A stretch of 64,000 nt of DNA from NCBI GenBank assembly GCA_018340375.1, contig JAFFJZ010000008.1:4402001-4466000 (forward strand). The letters run 5' to 3'. Numbering within the stretch: position 1 is the stretch's first letter; each line of letters begins with the position of its first letter. A model generated the notes under the pieces. That model searched no databases and was not told the DNA's origin. It was given only the letters and a program-made list of their open reading frames with translations. This DNA comes from Gonatopus flavifemur (lineage: Eukaryota > Arthropoda > Insecta > Hymenoptera > Dryinidae). The translations under genes and the position numbers were made by a program. Below are positions 59,819 to 64,000 of the stretch, piece after piece.

Positions 59819-60021
59819 ACCACTCTCAACGCACTATTTATCATCATCCTCGTCATGGGAATTTTTGGAAAATTCGTTTTTTGAGATACAGACCAAGCGA
59901 TTCAGAATCTTCTGGAGCAAAAAGTGAATAGGTCGTAGGAGAAGATTTTTTTACGATCTTGACTTGTAAATTTGATTGAGTCCTGGGTGAGGTGTATGAA
60001 AATTCATTCGCCTGTATAATA

Positions 60022-61495
60022 CAGGGTGGACCATTCTAAGTGATATAGTCGAATATCTCGGGAACTAGTAGAAATGGAGAAAAATGTTTCCAATCAAAAG
60101 TTCAGGGTTGCAGGGTAGAAGTATGGTGCTGACCTTGAAAAATCCCTCAGAGATCATTTTAGAGGTCATTTAGGAGTCAAGATGGTTTTTTTAAACTGGA
60201 CCCTCATTTTTTTACCATGGCATCCGAAAGCTGGTTTCAAACCCTTTACGAAACATTGGTCATGGACCCCCTTCTGCCCATTGGGGTGCAAGTTATGGAC
60301 CGTAGAAGTCATTGATGACCATGCACGCGGACTGGGGTTATCGAGAGCGTAAAAAGTATTGCTGGCATAACAAGCGGGTCTGCCACTATAGCACCTTCAA
60401 AAAAACTAGTTGGAAGAGCAAGAAAAATGATTGACACAACCACATTTTTCTGCTGACATAAACAAATTTGTTAACAGAACTAACGTCTTAGTTGCTGGAG
60501 TGAATACTTTTGCAAAGACAACAAATTTTTTTGTAAGCGCTATATTAGCAAACCGTTTTTTCTCCGTGTAGGAGTGAGAATGATTCCAGTAAAAAGACAA
60601 AGATTAGTGATAACCCTAACCCTTCAAGTTCTGAAGCGACTCTTCAACAATTTTCGAGAGTCGATACTCATTCATAATCTTGCATGAATCAAATGGAATG
60701 ATTCATGGGATTCCAAATGCTCATGTGTGCACAAACATTGGGCGAAATTAGCCAGCATTTGCCAAAAATGGGCTGAAATTGGCTGAATGTTGATGCACAC
60801 AGGGGTGCCACTTATGATAAGTAGAGACTCGGTGTTCCAATTTGTTTACGTTCATGTTTTTCTTCCCAATGAAATGAACTATAATCTCCATTGAAATCAG
60901 TTACAATCTTCGGAGAACAGTGAAGAACAAGAATCCAAAAACAAACGAAACATTGAATCTCTGCTGGTCATGAGTGGCAGTTGTGTGTTCGATTCACAAT
61001 TGCATTTGAAATCCATTGAATTATTACATTTGATTCAATCAGGGGTATGAATGAGTATCGACTCTCAAAAATTGTTGAAAGACTTGCTTGAAGCATTGAG
61101 AGTATCTACCGTATTCGAATAGACACAAAGATCCTTCGAGTTTTCAGATACTTCACCGAAGGGTTAGGGTAATCACTAATCTTTGTGTCTTTACTAGTCC
61201 GCTTGTGACTTCGACGGTCCATAACTTGCACCCCAAGAGCGGAAGATGGTCCATGACCAGTGTTTCGTGAAGGGTTTAAAACCAGCTTTCACATGCAATG
61301 GTAAAAGAAAATAGGGGCCCGGTTAAAAAAAACCATCTTAACCCTTAATGACCTTCAAAATGACCTCTGAAAGAGTTTTCAAGGTCAGCACCATACTTCC
61401 ACCCTGCAACCCTAAACTTTTGATTGGAAACATTTATTTTCATCTCTACTAGTTTCCGGGATATTTGACTATATCACTTAAAACGTTCCACCCTA
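60022..61495. mobile_element. 1.5 kb foldback element with CAGGGTGG ends
   Basis: CAGGGTGGACCATTCTAAGT is mirrored by ACTTAAAACGTTCCACCCT. The arms reach almost to a loop near 60730-61010. They share AGTGATATAGTC, CAACCCT, CTTGCACCCC, the block AAAGATTAGTGATAACCCTA opposite TAGGGTAATCACTAATCTTT, and GAGAGTCGATACTCATTCAT inverted at about 61050-61070. The left arm contains an extra insertion (60400-60570). A TA pair precedes the left end. No transposase. Same terminal heptamer as the element at 4270, with a different interior. Confidence 0.85.
60400..60570. mobile_element. Small CTCCGTG-end element nested in the foldback
   Basis: Ends TTTTTTCTCCGTGTA and contains GTTAACAGAACTAACGTCTT and AGTTGCTGGAGTGAATAC, nearly the same as in the element at 26561. 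It interrupts the left arm of the foldback, while the right arm has no counterpart, so it inserted later. The left boundary is approximate. Confidence 0.65.
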
Positions 61496-64000
61496 TTCTC
61501 AAAATGTTTCATTTGCGACAAATTCAGCATATTCCCCATCGTAAATTTCCAGAACATTACAGAACATTATATGTGCAATGTTCGAATTGTAAGATTTTCA
61601 GTACATTTTTAACGAAATATTGTATCAGCTATATTTATAGAATCTTGTATGAATATTACACACAGAATGTTCAGAACGAGACATTGTATTCTTCTAGAAA
61701 TATTACTGAGACATTGGGTGCTGTGTGGGAAGCAGCCTACAATCACTTTCATGTGCGTGATTCCGATTGTGCCAATGAAGAAGTGCATCTGTTTTTTTTT
61801 CTCCAACTGGTATATCCATATTAACATGGCCAGTTATGGATTTCTCGATGTAAGTTTATTGACAGTCAACGAGAAGAAAAGAAGAATTCTCACAAACATC
61901 GGTTCTACTCATCGCCGACGTACGACTGTCTGTGGCTCATCGGCTATCTACCAGTCTTGCTTTGTTCAATAGTACCGTATTCGGTCAAGGTTCTAAAAAA
62001 TGAGGTCTCGGATTTAAGCGTGATGAGATCTAGTCTAGCAGATATGCTAATATGAATCTTCTGGTCACCACAATATATGGAAACCAAGCAATCCGATGTT
62101 ATCCAGTTTATCGATTCGTTTCAGTTTGGAAGAAATTCGTGAACAATTATATTATCATTTGCATTGTAATATCTAATTGATATTCCCATTGTGGGTAGTG
62201 ATAAATTCTTGAAAAATATTGCTCTTCGAACTCTTTTAAAAAATTTCCAAATGCCTGTGAAATGAAATTCTCTTAAGAGGATACCACAGATACTATCGGA
62301 GCAAGATTTCTTGCAATAAATTGCTCGAAAATTTAGAAAAAAAAATTTTTTCCGGAATTCATAATTTTCTAACTTAAGCCACTTCTCAATCAACTATCAA
62401 ATTTTTCAACAGAATATTTTTCTATTTGTACTGTATGGAATTGCACAGAGATATCCTGAAGGTCTTCTGTGAATATTTTACCAAGCTGTTGAAAATATTA
62501 CAACTAGAGTAGAATATTCAATGCATACTTATGCCGCATTTCGAAAATTCATATTCCTGAAATACAGATGTTCTTTAGAACGACACACAAAAGTGACAAA
62601 TCCTTACAAAAGTGTACGTTACATTTAAAAATTGTACTAAATGAACAACAAAAGCAGGAATGATGTGATTTATTGTTGTGGTAATTTTAGTTTCAAGTCT
62701 CTAAATAAACACTCAAGAATGCATCTCACACTACATTAAATGTCATGATTCAAGTTCAACAAGCCGTTAAATTCAACAGACCGAAACGTTGTATTATAAA
62801 ATATTACACAATATTTAATTTATCTTGCGTGATGTTTCGTTTTATTCCCGATCTTTCAAACTGATTGAGGGATGGATCTATGACTTGGAAGTGGAACTTG
62901 GAGTGAAATGAGTTATTTTATGGAATTCCTTGGATTCTCATACTATTATTACTGTTGTTGTGATTAATTGTGATATTAATTCAAACTTGAGGTACTAAAT
63001 AAGTCTTGTAAATAATGACAAGTTACATAGGCATTTGAACACTTATCAATTGTTTCATAAGATGTCAACAATTTGAGATTCAAATTATTAAACATTTCAT
63101 CATTTACTTTCCAAAATGTTGGAAGTTGAGTTTGACATATATTGTAGGAATGCATGATATGTATATTCTAAGAGTAAATTTAAAAGTATAACCGGTGAAA
63201 ATTTCCACGTATACGATTTATGTCTGGAGATATTCTTTAGATGAGTCTGAGATATTCTATGCAATGCCTTTACATGGATACATAAAAGATATCTTTTAAA
63301 CGTCTAAAAAAAATGTGAAGATGGGTGCTTCTGATATTATCTAAATAAGTGGTTAATTTTCTGTAACTATTGTTACTATTGGGAAGAAACTATTCATTTA
63401 CCAAACATCGTACAGTTTACAACAGATTGATGGACATTCGGATGTCTTTTAGGTATTCTTCAGACCTCTAGAAGACATTTTGAGACATAAATTTTAATAT
63501 GGCGTTTAAAGTGTTTTATGAATTTTCATATTTTTACCAGAAAAACAGCAAGTCAAAAATGCTTCAAGTGAAGAATTGATAAAAGTACAAACCTTGAGAA
63601 ACATAATTTGATAATTTTCACAGAAGAATGTCCCAGAAAAAGAACAATATTACCAAATTGTAATAAAATACAATAATAGTAATAAACGTTTAAGATATCT
63701 TTATTATGTTCAGTTTTCCATTTCCAACAGTTGGATCGTTTTATTGCAATATACCATTACAATTGAACGTCCCGGGTACATATTTATGAGATGTCATAAA
63801 TCTTTAGGCTCGTTAATTTATATGGTAGACTTGATGACTTCTATAGCAATCCTCATTGAATACCTCCTTTTAGCATTTTGTCATTTAATACCTGTGGATT
63901 CATCCATTTGAACTTTTTTATGAAATCATTCATGAAATAAAATAAATTAAGGAGACATAATATCTTGGGATGATTCCACGATTGTTTGTTCGTATAAAGA
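61496..64000. other. No gene recognised
   Basis: AT-rich with short frames (a 119-codon frame at 61465-61824 has no known domain). At 61545-61640 AGAACATT words recur. At 63220-63490 words such as AAAGATATCTTTTA, GGATGTCTTTTAGG and CTCTAGAAGACATTTTGAGA recall the AAGATATCTT pair at 54412-54435, perhaps a decayed element. Confidence 0.45.

Noticed and set aside
60640..60652. Telomere-like ACCCTAACCC
   Set aside because: The TAACCCTAACCC-type sequence near 60610-60632 holds only two units. It is part of a foldback arm repeated inverted near 61160, not a telomeric array.
1..64000. CRISPR array, operon, bacterial or phage genes
   Set aside because: No regularly spaced direct repeats and no bacterial-style gene density. 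The window is clearly animal nuclear DNA.
1..64000. Endogenous viral or polydnavirus-type sequence
   Set aside because: No protein motif of such viruses was recognised in any frame, and the repeats present are explained as DNA transposon derivatives.

Overview
The window is AT-rich eukaryotic nuclear DNA, roughly one third G+C. It has no convincing protein-coding gene: open frames rarely exceed 100 codons, none shows a recognisable host protein domain, and most longer ones are shadows of inverted repeats. The organism is an arthropod, almost certainly an insect. Evidence: an intact miR-8 hairpin with the insect 5p and 3p arms, an insect-type mitochondrial 12S rRNA fragment, a mariner relic, and a dense load of small TIR and foldback elements. 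A wasp-like (hymenopteran) genome is my guess, but it is not proven.

The one firm gene is mir-8 (insect member of the miR-8/miR-200 family) at 17430-17517, plus strand. About 9.5 kb upstream, a TATA-less promoter with a perfect initiator and a perfectly spaced DPE (7983-8017) precedes a GC-richer, pyrimidine-rich stretch. Good splice donors follow at 9045 and 9538. I read this as the likely start of a spliced, non-coding primary transcript for mir-8. A purine-rich island at 15173-15620 may be another exon or a regulatory part. A mitochondrial 12S rRNA insertion lies at about 19040-19300.

Layout: 1-3450, no gene. 3455-6576, a CCGG-rich repeat, a 1.1 kb foldback element and a 0.6 kb palindromic element. 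7820-9540, promoter and candidate first exon. 9.5-17 kb, mostly unique AT-rich DNA with two small MITEs. 17.4 kb, mir-8. 19-27 kb, NUMT and a cluster of small elements ending in TACAC-GAGAAAA. 28.5-40.2 kb, a dense run of palindromic elements. 42.9-47.6 kb, a hAT-type MITE, a GC-rich foldback, other small elements, a tRNA-derived SINE copy and an internally deleted mariner. 50.6-53.1 kb, a large foldback with a nested 1.2 kb element that itself carries a SINE. 54.4-55.2 kb, a CAGGGTG element interrupted by an AGATCT-packed palindrome. 59-61.5 kb, two more SINE copies and a 1.5 kb foldback.

The elements are non-autonomous: apart from the broken mariner, none encodes a recognisable transposase. 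Several families with different interiors share the same terminal motif, which suggests mobilisation by a common absent transposase. Coordinates of element ends were read by eye. Family assignments were not checked against any database.
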